Assembly (NCBI RefSeq): GCF_019550795.1
Contig: NZ_CP080545.1
Coordinates: 389,001-453,000 of the forward strand
From: Paenibacillus sp. sptzw28
GTDB lineage: Bacteria > Bacillota > Bacilli > Paenibacillales > Paenibacillaceae
Direction: 5' to 3'
DNA length: 64,000 nucleotides
A model generated the notes under the pieces. The model saw nothing but the letters and a program-made list of their open reading frames with translations, made no database searches and had not been told where the DNA came from. Both the position numbers and the translations under genes were made by a program. Shown here in pieces: positions 43,353 to 52,427 of the stretch (the stretch's first letter is position 1; each line of letters begins with the position of its first letter).

Positions 43353-44732
43353 TCACTCTGCATTTGGCAGCGTTTTTTTCAGAAGCATCAGCATGAGCGC
43401 GGTTACGAGCGTACCCGCAACAATCGCAACTGCATACAGCGCCAGATGGCCGACCGTATTCGGTATTAGCAGGACGAAGATACCGCCGTGCGGCGCCCGA
43501 AGCGTCGCGTCAAACATCATGGACAATGCGCCGGTAAGGGCGGAGCCCACCATGATCGACGGTATGACCCGGAACGGATCGCCTGCCGCAAAAGGAATGG
43601 CGCCTTCGGTAATAAAGGAAATTCCGAGTACTGAAGCGGCTTTGCCTGCATTTCTTTCTTCTTTGGTAAACTTTTTCGGCGCTAGCAGAGTTGCGAGCCA
43701 TAAGCCAAGCGGAGGCGTCATACCTGCCGCCATAACTGCTGCCATCGGAGTGTAAATCTCACTGGCAAGGAGACCGACGGCAAACGTATAAGCAGCCTTG
43801 TTCACCGGTCCGCCCATATCGAACGCCATCATCGCGCCAAGCAGCAGGCCGAGCAGAACTGCGTTACTCGTACGCATCGCTCCCAGCCAGTGGGTTAAAC
43901 CGTCCATGATCGCTTTAACCGGCTCGCCGATCACATAAACCATCAATAGACCGGTGACAGCAGTTGCAATGAGCGGGATGAGCAGGATCGGCTTTAAGCC
44001 TTCGAAGTTCTTAGGAAGCTTGATTGTTTTCTTCAGCCACAGGGCTACATAACCCGCCAGGAAGCCGGCAATGATACCGCCAAGGAAACCGGCTCCCAAC
44101 TGGGAAGCGAGCATACCCCCGACAAGACCCGGTGCAAGACCCGGCTTCTCAGCAATGGAGAATGCGATGAACCCGGAAAGAATAGGGACCATCAAAGCGA
44201 AAGCGGCCCCTCCGCCGATACTCATCAGCGCCGCAGCAAATGTACCCTTTTGTTCAAAGGCATGGATTCCGAAAATAAACGAGATGGCGATCAGCAGGCC
44301 GCCGGCAACTACCAGAGGCAGCATGTGGGAGACGCCGTTCATCAGGTGCTTGTAAGCTCCTGTTCTCGCAGAACTGCGCTGTGCTTTGGATTGCTCTACT
44401 TGCCGGATATAATCGTCCCCGGATGCAGCTTCTTTGTTCAGCGCCTCTTCAATAAGTCCCGAAGGATTCTTGATCGCCTGCGCTACAGGCACTTTCACGA
44501 CAGGCTTGCCGGCGAAACGGGATTCAGCAACATCCGTGTCGGCTGCGACAATTATTGCATGGGCTTCGGCAATTTCCTGCTCGGTGAATTCGTTTTCAAC
44601 ACCTACGGCGCCCCGGGTTTCAACCTTGATGGGGATACCTTTTTCTCTCGCGGCCTTCAAGAGTGATTCTGCTGCCATGTACGTGTGAGCGACCCCGGTT
44701 GGACAGGCGGTTACAGCAAGTAACTTCTTCAT
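43353..44732 (-). CDS. fruA: Fructose PTS EIIBC component
   Basis: A 459-residue two-domain protein. EIIB (1-100) begins KKLLAVTACPTGVAHTYMAA with the phosphorylated Cys10; EIIC has about eight to ten membrane helices with GGPVNKAAY and FITEGAIPFAAGDP, typical of the fructose family. It takes up fructose as fructose 1-phosphate. I start at ATG 44732, with AGGAGGAGAAT before it. Confidence 0.93.
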   Translation of the reverse strand: MKKLLAVTACPTGVAHTYMAAESLLKAAREKGIPIKVETRGAVGVENEFTEQEIAEAHAIIVAADTDVAESRFAGKPVVKVPVAQAIKNPSGLIEEALNKEAASGDDYIRQVEQSKAQRSSARTGAYKHLMNGVSHMLPLVVAGGLLIAISFIFGIHAFEQKGTFAAALMSIGGGAAFALMVPILSGFIAFSIAEKPGLAPGLVGGMLASQLGAGFLGGIIAGFLAGYVALWLKKTIKLPKNFEGLKPILLIPLIATAVTGLLMVYVIGEPVKAIMDGLTHWLGAMRTSNAVLLGLLLGAMMAFDMGGPVNKAAYTFAVGLLASEIYTPMAAVMAAGMTPPLGLWLATLLAPKKFTKEERNAGKAASVLGISFITEGAIPFAAGDPFRVIPSIMVGSALTGALSMMFDATLRAPHGGIFVLLIPNTVGHLALYAVAIVAGTLVTALMLMLLKKTLPNAE

Positions 44733-44766
44733 GCTAATTCTCCTCCTTTTAGTAGATGCATGATGC

Positions 44767-45711
44767 TCAAATGTGAGAAATTTGAACGGCACTCAGCTTT
44801 GCTTGTACTTCTTCCAGCGTACAAACCTGCGTTCCGGGCTTCGAAGCGGTTACCGTTCCGGCCGCTGACGTCCAGCGCGCAGTATCTTCAAGCGTTTTGC
44901 CATGAAGGAAGCAGTAGACCATTGCCGCAACCATCGAATCGCCTGCCCCTACCGTGCTTAATGGCGTGATGGGAAAAGGAATTGCCCGTACCGCTTCGTT
45001 CTTGCCCAGTATAATCGACCCCTTGGCACCCATCGAGACCGCCACATATTGAATGCCTTTGTCGATGAGCGTTCTTGCAGCGGAGACTATCTCTTCCTCG
45101 CTTGTGAATGTTTGACCGAATAGCGACTCCAGCTCATGAATATTAGGTTTCACGGCGAAGGGGGCTGCTTCGATCCCATGAGAAAAGGCCTCTCCGTCCG
45201 CGTCCAGGATCGTCTTCGTGCCTCGAGCATTGGCAATTTCGATCAGAGATTTGTAGAAGTCCGGCGGCACGCCCGGCGGCAGACTGCCTCCAAGGACAAC
45301 GAATGAAGCATTTGCGGCTTCCGCTTCGAATTGAGCGGTGAACTGCTCGAGTATATCGCGATCCGCTGAAAATCCGGGTTCGTTGAGTTCGGTCGTTTGT
45401 TTCGTCTGTTCGTCAATGACCTTCAGGTTCGTCCGCGTTTCACCTTCGGCTTCGAGGAGAAGGGACTGTATACCGAGCGATTTAAGCTTAGCAAGAAGGA
45501 TTTGCCCCTGGTAGCCGGCGTATAATCCAGCCGCTGCAACGTCAAGCGAAAAATGCTTTAGCACCTTGGCGACATTGATTCCTTTGCCGCCGGCATCCGT
45601 TCGCAGTTCCTTGATGCGGTTTAACCCTCCGTGCACAAGCTGCTCGACGGTGACTGTCTTGTCGAGTGCCGGGTTCATGGTGACGGTAATGACCGGTAAT
45701 CGGTTTTTCAT
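44767..45711 (-). CDS. fruK: 1-phosphofructokinase
   Basis: A 314-residue PfkB-family kinase: TVTMNPALDKTV, GGKGINVAKVL and the ATP-binding signature STVGAGDSMVAAMVY with the catalytic Asp. It converts fructose 1-phosphate to fructose 1,6-bisphosphate. Overlaps the fruR stop by 4 bp and precedes the transporter gene. Confidence 0.95.
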   Translation of the reverse strand: MKNRLPVITVTMNPALDKTVTVEQLVHGGLNRIKELRTDAGGKGINVAKVLKHFSLDVAAAGLYAGYQGQILLAKLKSLGIQSLLLEAEGETRTNLKVIDEQTKQTTELNEPGFSADRDILEQFTAQFEAEAANASFVVLGGSLPPGVPPDFYKSLIEIANARGTKTILDADGEAFSHGIEAAPFAVKPNIHELESLFGQTFTSEEEIVSAARTLIDKGIQYVAVSMGAKGSIILGKNEAVRAIPFPITPLSTVGAGDSMVAAMVYCFLHGKTLEDTARWTSAAGTVTASKPGTQVCTLEEVQAKLSAVQISHI

Positions 45712-46493
45712 GCTTCTTCACTTCCTGCACTTGTTAGAGTTACATCGATGCCCGCAGACTCCATTTCTTTCACGGCCGCCTGTGAGATGCCGTCATCCAT
45801 GATACATTGATCGATCTCGGATAAGTCCGCGACCTTGGCGTAAGAGATCGTGCCATATTTACTATGGTCGGCCAGCAGCACGACTTGCCCGGCGAACTGG
45901 ATCATTTGCCGCTTGACGGCGGCCTCGATCATATTGGGCGTCGTTATGCCTGCGCGCGGGTCAATACCGTTCGCGGCCAGAAATACTTTGTTCACGCGGA
46001 CGGAACCGATTGAATGCTGTGCGAGCGGTCCGACCATAGCCAGTGTTTCTTCACGTACCGTCCCGCCGGACAGTACAAGCTCGATTCCCTTCTGGCCTGC
46101 AAGCTCCTGAGCTACCTTAAGCGAATTTGTCACAACCCTAAGCTTGTTGAACATCTTCAGACATTTGGCCAAGTAGTAGGTTGTCGTACCCGAATCGAGC
46201 AGCACAATATCGCCTTCGCGAATTATCGATGCGGCAGCCCGCGCGATCGCTTCCTTCTGACTCCGGTACCGGTCTTCCTTCTCCGAGAAGGGCGGCTCGG
46301 CATTGTCGTCTCCGCTCGCAACCGCGCCGCCGTGAGTCCGGCGAAGCAGCTTCGCCTCTTCCAGCCCTTTCAAGTCTCGTCTTATGGTGGATTCCGAAAC
46401 ATTAAAATATGCAGTCAGCTCTTGAACCGATGCCCGCTTGTGCTCGAACACATAATCGGCTATCTTTTGCTTCCGTTCTTCTTCAAAAAGCAT
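45708..46493 (-). CDS. fruR: DeoR-family fructose operon regulator
   Basis: A 261-residue DeoR regulator: wHTH ASVQELTAYFNVSESTIRRDLKGLEE at the N-terminus, then a sugar-phosphate-binding domain with DSGTTTYYLAK and LLADHSKYG. First gene of the fruR-fruK-EIIBC-EIIA-ptsH-ptsI operon. It is expected to repress its own promoter until fructose 1-phosphate or a related effector is present. GGAGGGG precedes the ATG. Confidence 0.92.
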   Translation of the reverse strand: MLFEEERKQKIADYVFEHKRASVQELTAYFNVSESTIRRDLKGLEEAKLLRRTHGGAVASGDDNAEPPFSEKEDRYRSQKEAIARAAASIIREGDIVLLDSGTTTYYLAKCLKMFNKLRVVTNSLKVAQELAGQKGIELVLSGGTVREETLAMVGPLAQHSIGSVRVNKVFLAANGIDPRAGITTPNMIEAAVKRQMIQFAGQVVLLADHSKYGTISYAKVADLSEIDQCIMDDGISQAAVKEMESAGIDVTLTSAGSEEA

Positions 46494-46577
46494 CCTACCC
46501 CTCCTTCCATTACCATAGGGTTTGACCGTATATGACCGACAAGGTACAGTGATATGAGTATTTATGATTGTTTTTTC

Positions 46578-46624
46578 TCACATATGATTATATGTGATTG
46601 ATATGAATCTGTAAAGCGCTTTCT
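46578..46624 (-). promoter_or_regulatory. fru operon promoter with operator and cre-like site
   Basis: On the minus strand TTTACA (46615-46610), 17 bp and TATAAT (46592-46587) form a strong promoter. The inverted repeat TCACATAT-gatt-ATATGTGA (46578-46597) covers the -10 box, a likely FruR site. A cre-like AAAGCGCTTT core (46611-46624) overlaps the -35 box; two outer positions deviate from consensus. Confidence 0.7.
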
Positions 46625-47019
46625 TGGTCATTTCAATAAAAAAATCGGTCACAACCGCGCAAGGAATTTGTTCCAACGGCTGATCGCCATCATTTGGAGC
46701 ATAATAATAACTTGATTTCCGGGTGCATGATTGGTCCTGGTATTGAATCTGCCCATTTCAAACTCATTCAGCCGAACGGTCCGGTCACCCGCCGTATGTG
46801 GCGATCTGTTTAGGTCTAATCAACAAAGTCCGATAATCGGCTGGTATGTGGAAATAGGCAGGAAAAACCTGCTTACAGAGCACGTCGTACTGTAAATTGT
46901 GTCTGAAGCAGAAAAAACCCACTTAGGTATATCAACAAAATCTGGTACCGGCAGCGGGTAATGCCCCAGGCAGTGTGATACAATAACATCACCACTATAA
47001 CAATTAGGAGTTGGCATTA
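46625..47019. other. Intergenic, 395 bp, no gene seen
   Basis: No frame with a plausible ribosome binding site was found. It should contain the promoter of the small gene that follows; GAG/TTAGGAG near 47005 is its ribosome binding site. Confidence 0.5.
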
Positions 47020-47328
47020 ATGAGCGAACAGAAGACGAATCACGAAGAAGCACCCGCCGTTAACGAGCAGGAGCTTGTGGCATACATAGCGAGCAAAACA
47101 AACGAAGATCCAATCGGCATCCGTCAGGTACTAAAACACGAGCGTGCGTTCATCGACAACGTGAAAGAGGATGCCAAAGGAGAAATCAATGTAGATATCG
47201 ACGAGCTCGTGGACTATATTATGGCCCGCAAAGACGTGAAATTAAGCGAACCGTCAGTTGAAGCGATATTGGAGTCGGAGATGGATTTCTATATGGAAAA
47301 AGGCGAAGCCGGTTACATTGAAGACTGA
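47020..47328 (+). CDS. Small acidic protein with an internal duplication
   Basis: A 102-residue helical, acidic protein starting at ATG 47020 with TTAGGAG 7 bp upstream. Two similar segments follow each other: ELVAYIASKTNEDP..VLKHERAFI and ELVDYIMARKDVKL..ILESEMDFY, about 48 residues apart, suggesting an ancient duplication of a helix-turn-helix-like unit. No family recognised. A perfect terminator follows. Confidence 0.75.
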   Translation: MSEQKTNHEEAPAVNEQELVAYIASKTNEDPIGIRQVLKHERAFIDNVKEDAKGEINVDIDELVDYIMARKDVKLSEPSVEAILESEMDFYMEKGEAGYIED

Positions 47329-47341
47329 TAAGCATCTTCAA

Positions 47342-47389
47342 AAAACAAATATGATGCATCCGATAACTCGGGTGCATCATATTTGTTTC
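47342..47389 (+). terminator. Terminator after the small duplicated-motif gene
   Basis: AAACAAATATGATGCA and TGCATCATATTTGTTT pair over 16 bp around a 13-base loop. Confidence 0.8.
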
Positions 47390-47536
47390 AATGATAGTGA
47401 TGGAAAGCGTCCGCTTCTATCCGACTAACTTTGTTGAAACGCACTTCACCATAACAAGGCCGCATAGAACCGTGTGAGGTTGTTTCTAGTTAACGGCGTG
47501 ATCAGCGCGCCTTTTCTTCTATCCTTATGCTACCCT

Positions 47537-48754
47537 TCAGACAACCGTTTCCCGCTGCCCTTGAATTCCGCCAGACGCTTCCTTTTTATTTCCGATCATA
47601 AGCTGGATGATCATCATAATGCCGACCAGGACGGCCAATCCGGCAAATGCCTCAGTGAAGCTGCCTGACAGATCATGTATCCAGCCGACCAAGAGAGGGC
47701 CAAACGAGCCGATAATATAACCTCCGAATAACGTTAAAGCCGACCAAGCGCCCGCCGCCTCGGCGTTCGGCGTCTCGTCGATTGGCAGCATAAGGACTAT
47801 GGGGAACAACCCGCCTGCGCCGATTCCCAGCGGCACCGCAGCTATCCATGGATTCGCGGACAGCACGATAAGCAGAATTCCCGCCAGTTCAAAGCCTGAG
47901 CACAACAGCAGCCAGAACAACCGTTTAGGCCAACGGGAGATCAACAGCGGAAGCAGCAAGCTTATAGGAATTTGAGTAAGCGAAAATAATGTCAGCACGC
48001 CGCCGGCTGAAGCTTGGTCATAACCCATACTCTCCGCCGCCGGAGCAAGCCAGGCCGTAATCGAATAAAACAAAGTCGCCACTACTCCGAAAAACAGCGT
48101 CAGAAGCCATGCGCGCTTATCTCTCCAGGGAATCCGCGTTTGAACCGGTGCGGGGGGTCTGCCCCTGGCCGACGTGATTGCTGATACCTGCACCCTGTTT
48201 TCTCTCCTTGCCAGGTGCCACCAGAGAGGGAGGGCTATTACGGCAAGAGCGGTCCACGAGGCAAGCGATCCGCGCCACGAACCCTTCATGATATCCTCAA
48301 GCGGGACTGACAGCCCTGAGCTTAAGGCAGCTCCAACGACCATAGCCATCGAATAAACGCCGACCATGGCGCCTGCATTCGGGAAATGCCGTTTGATGAA
48401 GCCCGAGAGCAGCGGACCTGCCACTGAAATGCCAATTCCGGCACAGAATGCCGTAAACAGCAGGAATAAAGTGGACGAAACGAACAACCGGGCTATTGTC
48501 GCCGCCCCAATGAGCAGCATTGCGCAGGCGATAGTACGCTCAATTCCCCAGCGATTGCTAAGTTTAACGGCGCCCGGGGCAAATAACCCCATGCATAACA
48601 CCGGAATGGAAGTCAGCAGACTGGCCGAAGCGCCGCTCATGCCCAGACCGTCCCGAATCGCCCCCAACAGCGGGGATACGGAGGTAATCGCAGGACGCAA
48701 ATTAAGCGAAGCAATGAAAAGGGCGAGAATCAACACAATCTCACGTTTACGCAT
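47537..48754 (-). CDS. CynX/NimT-family MFS transporter
   Basis: A 405-residue, 12-helix MFS protein of the CynX/NimT branch (cyanate or 2-nitroimidazole transport in Escherichia coli). LNLRPAITSVSPLLGAIRDGLGM at the N-terminus is the branch signature. Start at ATG 48754, GGAGG 11 bp upstream; a longer frame has no site. Substrate unknown. Divergent to a LysR gene. Confidence 0.85.
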   Translation of the reverse strand: MRKREIVLILALFIASLNLRPAITSVSPLLGAIRDGLGMSGASASLLTSIPVLCMGLFAPGAVKLSNRWGIERTIACAMLLIGAATIARLFVSSTLFLLFTAFCAGIGISVAGPLLSGFIKRHFPNAGAMVGVYSMAMVVGAALSSGLSVPLEDIMKGSWRGSLASWTALAVIALPLWWHLARRENRVQVSAITSARGRPPAPVQTRIPWRDKRAWLLTLFFGVVATLFYSITAWLAPAAESMGYDQASAGGVLTLFSLTQIPISLLLPLLISRWPKRLFWLLLCSGFELAGILLIVLSANPWIAAVPLGIGAGGLFPIVLMLPIDETPNAEAAGAWSALTLFGGYIIGSFGPLLVGWIHDLSGSFTEAFAGLAVLVGIMMIIQLMIGNKKEASGGIQGQRETVV

Positions 48755-48898
48755 GATACTCTTTACCTCCGATCGGTATATGATACCGCAGCCGGTTATC
48801 CGGCTCTGTGTTTGTAAGTGTATTGGATAAATCATCATTGATCAATTCAATTGTTTCTATTATTATCATTAATAAAATCAATGATAGGAGCTTGAGCT

Positions 48899-49783
48899 GT
48901 GGAACTGCGCCAATTGGAATATTTCATAGCAGTTTGCAAAGAGCTGCATTTTACGAAGGCGGCCGAGAAGCTTGGCATCTCGCAGCCGACGTTGAGTCTG
49001 CAAATTAAAGCATTGGAGAACGAGTTGAATACGCCGCTGTTCGACCGCATTGGGAAAAGAATCGCGTTAACCGAGGCCGGCTCCCTGCTTCTGGAACAAA
49101 GCGTCCAGATTCTTCGCCATCTGCAAAATGCCAAGGATTCAATTAACGATCTCCACAACAATGAGGGGGGCACATTAACCGTCGGGGCGCTGCCCTCGGA
49201 TTTGGATTACCGGATATCCAATCTGTTGATCGATTACCATACCGAACTGCCAAAAATCCGATTGATCGTTATATCTTCGGTAGAAATCCCTAATCTGGTG
49301 CTCGAAAATGAAGTCGATATCGGCATTGGTATAACACCGATTCCCGACGACCGGCTTGAGTGGGTACCGTTATGCCGGGAGGAATATACGCTGGTTGTGT
49401 CGGAACGCCATGCATGGGCAGAGCGTGCTTCAGTACCCTTAAACGATCTAATGGACCTTCAAACCGTAATGTTTCCCAAAGGCTTTATCGGCAGGGAACT
49501 GGTGGACGACTGCTGCCGCAAAAACGGTTTCACCGTTAAGACGATTCTCGAGACCAGTACTGTCACTTCGCTTATCAATCTGGTAAAGGCGAACATCGGA
49601 GCGACGGTTCAGCCTTATGCCCTGATCAAATCGATGAACGAGCCAACCTTACGGTGTATCCAAATTACCGGAGGCGCGCCCTATCGGGAGATCGGGGTCA
49701 TTCACCGCAAGGATCGTTTTCTTGGGCAGGCCGCGAAAGCTTTTATTCAGAAAACGGTCGCTCACTTTAGAACGGGCGGGTGA
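48899..49783 (+). CDS. LysR-family regulator, divergent to CynX-like gene
   Basis: A 294-residue LysR protein. wHTH residues 1-60 with LHFTKAAEKLGISQPTLSLQI; the ligand domain follows. Start GTG 48899 with TAGGAGC 8 bp before. The intergenic region holds inverted ATCATTGAT/ATCAATGAT (48834-48842, 48877-48885), a candidate for LysR contacts. Confidence 0.9.
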   Translation: MELRQLEYFIAVCKELHFTKAAEKLGISQPTLSLQIKALENELNTPLFDRIGKRIALTEAGSLLLEQSVQILRHLQNAKDSINDLHNNEGGTLTVGALPSDLDYRISNLLIDYHTELPKIRLIVISSVEIPNLVLENEVDIGIGITPIPDDRLEWVPLCREEYTLVVSERHAWAERASVPLNDLMDLQTVMFPKGFIGRELVDDCCRKNGFTVKTILETSTVTSLINLVKANIGATVQPYALIKSMNEPTLRCIQITGGAPYREIGVIHRKDRFLGQAAKAFIQKTVAHFRTGG

Positions 49784-49802
49784 ATTTTTTTGAAATTACC
49801 CA

Positions 49803-49833
49803 TTGAACCTCACGTAACGTGATGAAGTATGAT
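49803..49833 (+). promoter_or_regulatory. MerR-type promoter with 19-bp spacer
   Basis: TTGAAC (49803-49808), exactly 19 bp, TATGAT (49828-49833). The spacer contains the dyad TCACGTAACGTGA (49810-49822). A too-long spacer with a central dyad is the defining layout of promoters twisted into shape by MerR-family activators; it lies 23 bp before the MerR gene. Confidence 0.85.
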
Positions 49834-49855
49834 TTTTGTTCGGAGGCGATAAAAA

Positions 49856-50626
49856 GTGTCCTATAAGGTGAAGGAAGTGTCCGAATGGGCGGGTGTCAGC
49901 GTGCGCACGCTGCACCACTACGACGAAATCGGCCTGGTTGTCCCCGAAGCGGTCACCGGGTCGGGGCATCGTCTATACTCGGACGGCAACCTCGAACGTT
50001 TGCAGCAGGTATTATTTTTCCGGGAGATCGGCTTCTCGCTGCATGAGATCAAGCGGATTATAGAAAGCCCGGATTTCGACCGCAAACGTGCCTTGGCGGC
50101 CCACAGGGAGCTGCTGCTTGAGAAGAAGAAGCGGCTCGAAGACATCATCGCTACCGTTGAGTTAACCCTACAAAACGCCGACGGAGGAATGATTATGTCA
50201 CAAGAGGAATTGTTCAATGGATTTGATATGAAGGATATAGAAGAGCATAAGAGTAAATATACGGCCGAATCGCGGGAGAAATACGGCGATGCGGTGATGG
50301 ATGCAGTTGAGAGCCGGACCAGTAAATACACGCAGGAGGATTGGGCCAGGATCCACGAGCGGAGCGGACAGACTAACGCCAAGATCATAGCGGCGATGGA
50401 TCGGGGTCCTGCGGATCCTCAGGTGCAGGAAGGAGTTGCCGAGCTAAGACAGCAGATCACCGATTATTACTACGACTGTACGCCGGAAATCTTTCGCGGC
50501 CTCGCCGATTTGTATGTGGATGACCCGCGCTTTACGAAGAACATCGATAAGAACAAACCGGGCTACGCCGCATTTTTGCGGGAGGCGATGATTATTTATT
50601 GCGATAATTTGAAGAAACAGGGCTAA
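49856..50626 (+). CDS. MerR/TipAS-family regulator
   Basis: A 256-residue protein: MerR wHTH (1-70, YKVKEVSEWAGVSVRTLHHYDEIGL), a dimerisation coil, and a TipAS antibiotic-recognition domain (about 130-250, with KYTAESREKYGD, WARIHERSGQTN and ADLYVDDPRFTKNIDK). TipAS proteins bind thiopeptides or other peptide drugs and activate efflux. Autoregulation through the promoter upstream is likely. Start GTG 49856, GGAGGCG upstream. Confidence 0.92.
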   Translation: MSYKVKEVSEWAGVSVRTLHHYDEIGLVVPEAVTGSGHRLYSDGNLERLQQVLFFREIGFSLHEIKRIIESPDFDRKRALAAHRELLLEKKKRLEDIIATVELTLQNADGGMIMSQEELFNGFDMKDIEEHKSKYTAESREKYGDAVMDAVESRTSKYTQEDWARIHERSGQTNAKIIAAMDRGPADPQVQEGVAELRQQITDYYYDCTPEIFRGLADLYVDDPRFTKNIDKNKPGYAAFLREAMIIYCDNLKKQG

Positions 50627-50661
50627 AGATGCAGTGTTTAGACAAAAACGTGAGTAAAATT

Positions 50662-50691
50662 AAAGTGAGCCGCGCGGGGCGCACTTTTTTT
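50662..50691 (+). terminator. Terminator after the MerR gene
   Basis: AAAGTG and CACTTT with a GC-rich middle and a seven-base T run. Confidence 0.65.
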
Positions 50692-50714
50692 GCCTTTAAT
50701 ACACATCAGGACCG

Positions 50715-50743
50715 TTGACAGCTGTTGGAAAATAATGTAACCT
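50715..50743 (+). promoter_or_regulatory. Promoter of the FAD oxidoreductase gene
   Basis: TTGACA (50715-50720), 17 bp, TAACCT (50738-50743). The first TetR-type operator begins 4 bp downstream of the -10 box. Confidence 0.5.
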
Positions 50744-50747
50744 TATG

Positions 50748-50767
50748 TTGACTGATCAAGTCAGTCA
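50748..50767. promoter_or_regulatory. TetR-type operator 1
   Basis: TTGACTGATCAAGTCAGTCA is a 20-bp imperfect palindrome. It matches the site at 50845 at 17 of 20 positions, and the pair would be bound by the TetR regulator encoded downstream. Confidence 0.65.
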
Positions 50768-50844
50768 TTGTAGGAAAGTTGTTAAGGGTCGCTTTATTGC
50801 TGTATCCCACCGGTTCGATTGAGGTAAAATTTTTTGCTTTAAAA

Positions 50845-50864
50845 TTGACTGATTAAATCAATCA
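50845..50864. promoter_or_regulatory. TetR-type operator 2
   Basis: TTGACTGATTAAATCAATCA, a near copy of operator 1, ends 16 bp before the start codon of the oxidoreductase and touches its ribosome-binding AAGGAG. Confidence 0.65.
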
Positions 50865-50880
50865 AAAAAGGAGCGATAAC

Positions 50881-52372
50881 ATGATTTTCAATCAAAAAGA
50901 AGGTAGAGCGCTTGTAATTGGAGGCGGCTTTGCCGGATTACTGACTGCGCGAGTGCTTTCGGATTATTACGGAGAGGTTCTCATCGTTGATAAAGACGAT
51001 TTTCCGGAAAAGCCCGAAGACCGGGCGGGCACACCACAATCTTTTCATCCGCATCGTTTCACGGATCGCGGCAAGATGATTACAACACGCCTCTTTCCAG
51101 GTTACGAGGATGATTTGTCGGCAGAGGGGGCTCCCTCGATACTGAATAAAACCGTTTATAACATGAATCAATATGGAAGCATGGAACTGCAATATCCTCA
51201 GAATGATTTCAAGTTCAGCAGAGCTTTACTGGAGTGGGTTATTCGCAGGCGCGTTCAACAAATTCCCAATGTTCAATTTCTGCCAAAGCACGATGTGAAC
51301 CATCTGTTAACCACCCCGAATCAGACGGCTGTGACGGGAATCCAGGTCCGGGAAAGGGGGCCAATGGGGCAGCAGAAAACATTGATGGCCGGTATGGTTG
51401 TTGATGCGAGCGGACGTTTCTCCAAGTTGTCTGCATGGCTTCATGATTTGGGTTACGATGTGCCGAGTCCGGATCTTCTGAAAGCCGCTCTTGGATATAG
51501 TACCAGACGCTATCGGATTCCACCCCATTTAACACATCTGGAAGAAAAATGGGATACTATCAACATCTCAGGCCAGCCTGCCAATGGGACGTTTACGGGA
51601 GTTTTTCAATTATAGAGAATCAGACAGCAGAAGTGGTGCTTTATCGTCCGGGTGGACACTATCCTCCTGTGAGCTCGGAAGAATTCGAACAGGCGGTTGC
51701 ACAGCTTCCAACTCCGATAATTGCTGAGATCGTTAAGGAGCTTGAACCGATTACCCAGCCTCGGGGTTATCGGGTGCCGGAATTGTACCGTCATCATTAT
51801 GAACGAATGCAGCGGTGGCCGTCAGGATTGTTAGTTTTAGGAGATGCATACTGCATATATGATCCCATTTTCGGTCAGGGAATGTCGGTTGCTGCGATTG
51901 AGGTGGATTGCTGGAATCGTGCTTACATGAACACCGGAATAACCCAAAGCCTCATTTTGAGCAAAGAGTGCTTCAAAAAATACATGATGCGATCGAGCCG
52001 GCCTGGTGGCTTAATTGCGCTAATGATTTGCAGTGGGAAGGGGTCGAATATGCGGGATCAGAGCCGCTTCGGGGGATATCTTTTGGCCGCGAATATATGG
52101 CCTTGTTTCTCAAACACGCAACTGTTCAACGTAGTTGGGAGTTATATGGACTGTATTGGGCAGTAAACACATTGGAAATATCGCCAAGTGTAATTATGAA
52201 TGCGCAAATGGTAACGACGGTTCTTACTGCATCGGATGAAGGCAAACAATTACTCGCTAAGCTTTCACAAGACGGCCAGCCATTGGAGGAAGTATTGAAT
52301 CGGATTGTACCTGACTTCTCCGGAGCTCCTTTTGACCTGAATTCTGTTTCCCGGAATCAAATAGCTACTTAA
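50881..52372 (+). pseudogene. FAD-dependent oxidoreductase, broken by two frameshifts
   Basis: Frame 1 (50881-51615) begins with ALVIGGGFAGLLTARVL and covers the FAD-binding N-terminus of a geranylgeranyl-reductase/squalene-monooxygenase-like enzyme. A T lost from a T run near 51605 puts it out of frame; the protein continues in a second frame with IIENQTAEVVLYRPGGHYP and GDAYCIYDPIFGQGMSVAA. A second missing T near 51907 moves the end into a third frame, up to 52372 (FEQRVLQKIHDAIEPAWWLN). Restoring one T at each place gives a continuous ~500-residue protein. RBS AAGGAG is 9 bp before the ATG. Sequencing error or programmed slippage cannot be excluded. Confidence 0.8.
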
Positions 52373-52427
52373 GAATTAATAATGGTATACTTTATGCAAC
52401 CATGTACAGGCAAAGGAATGAGAGTCA

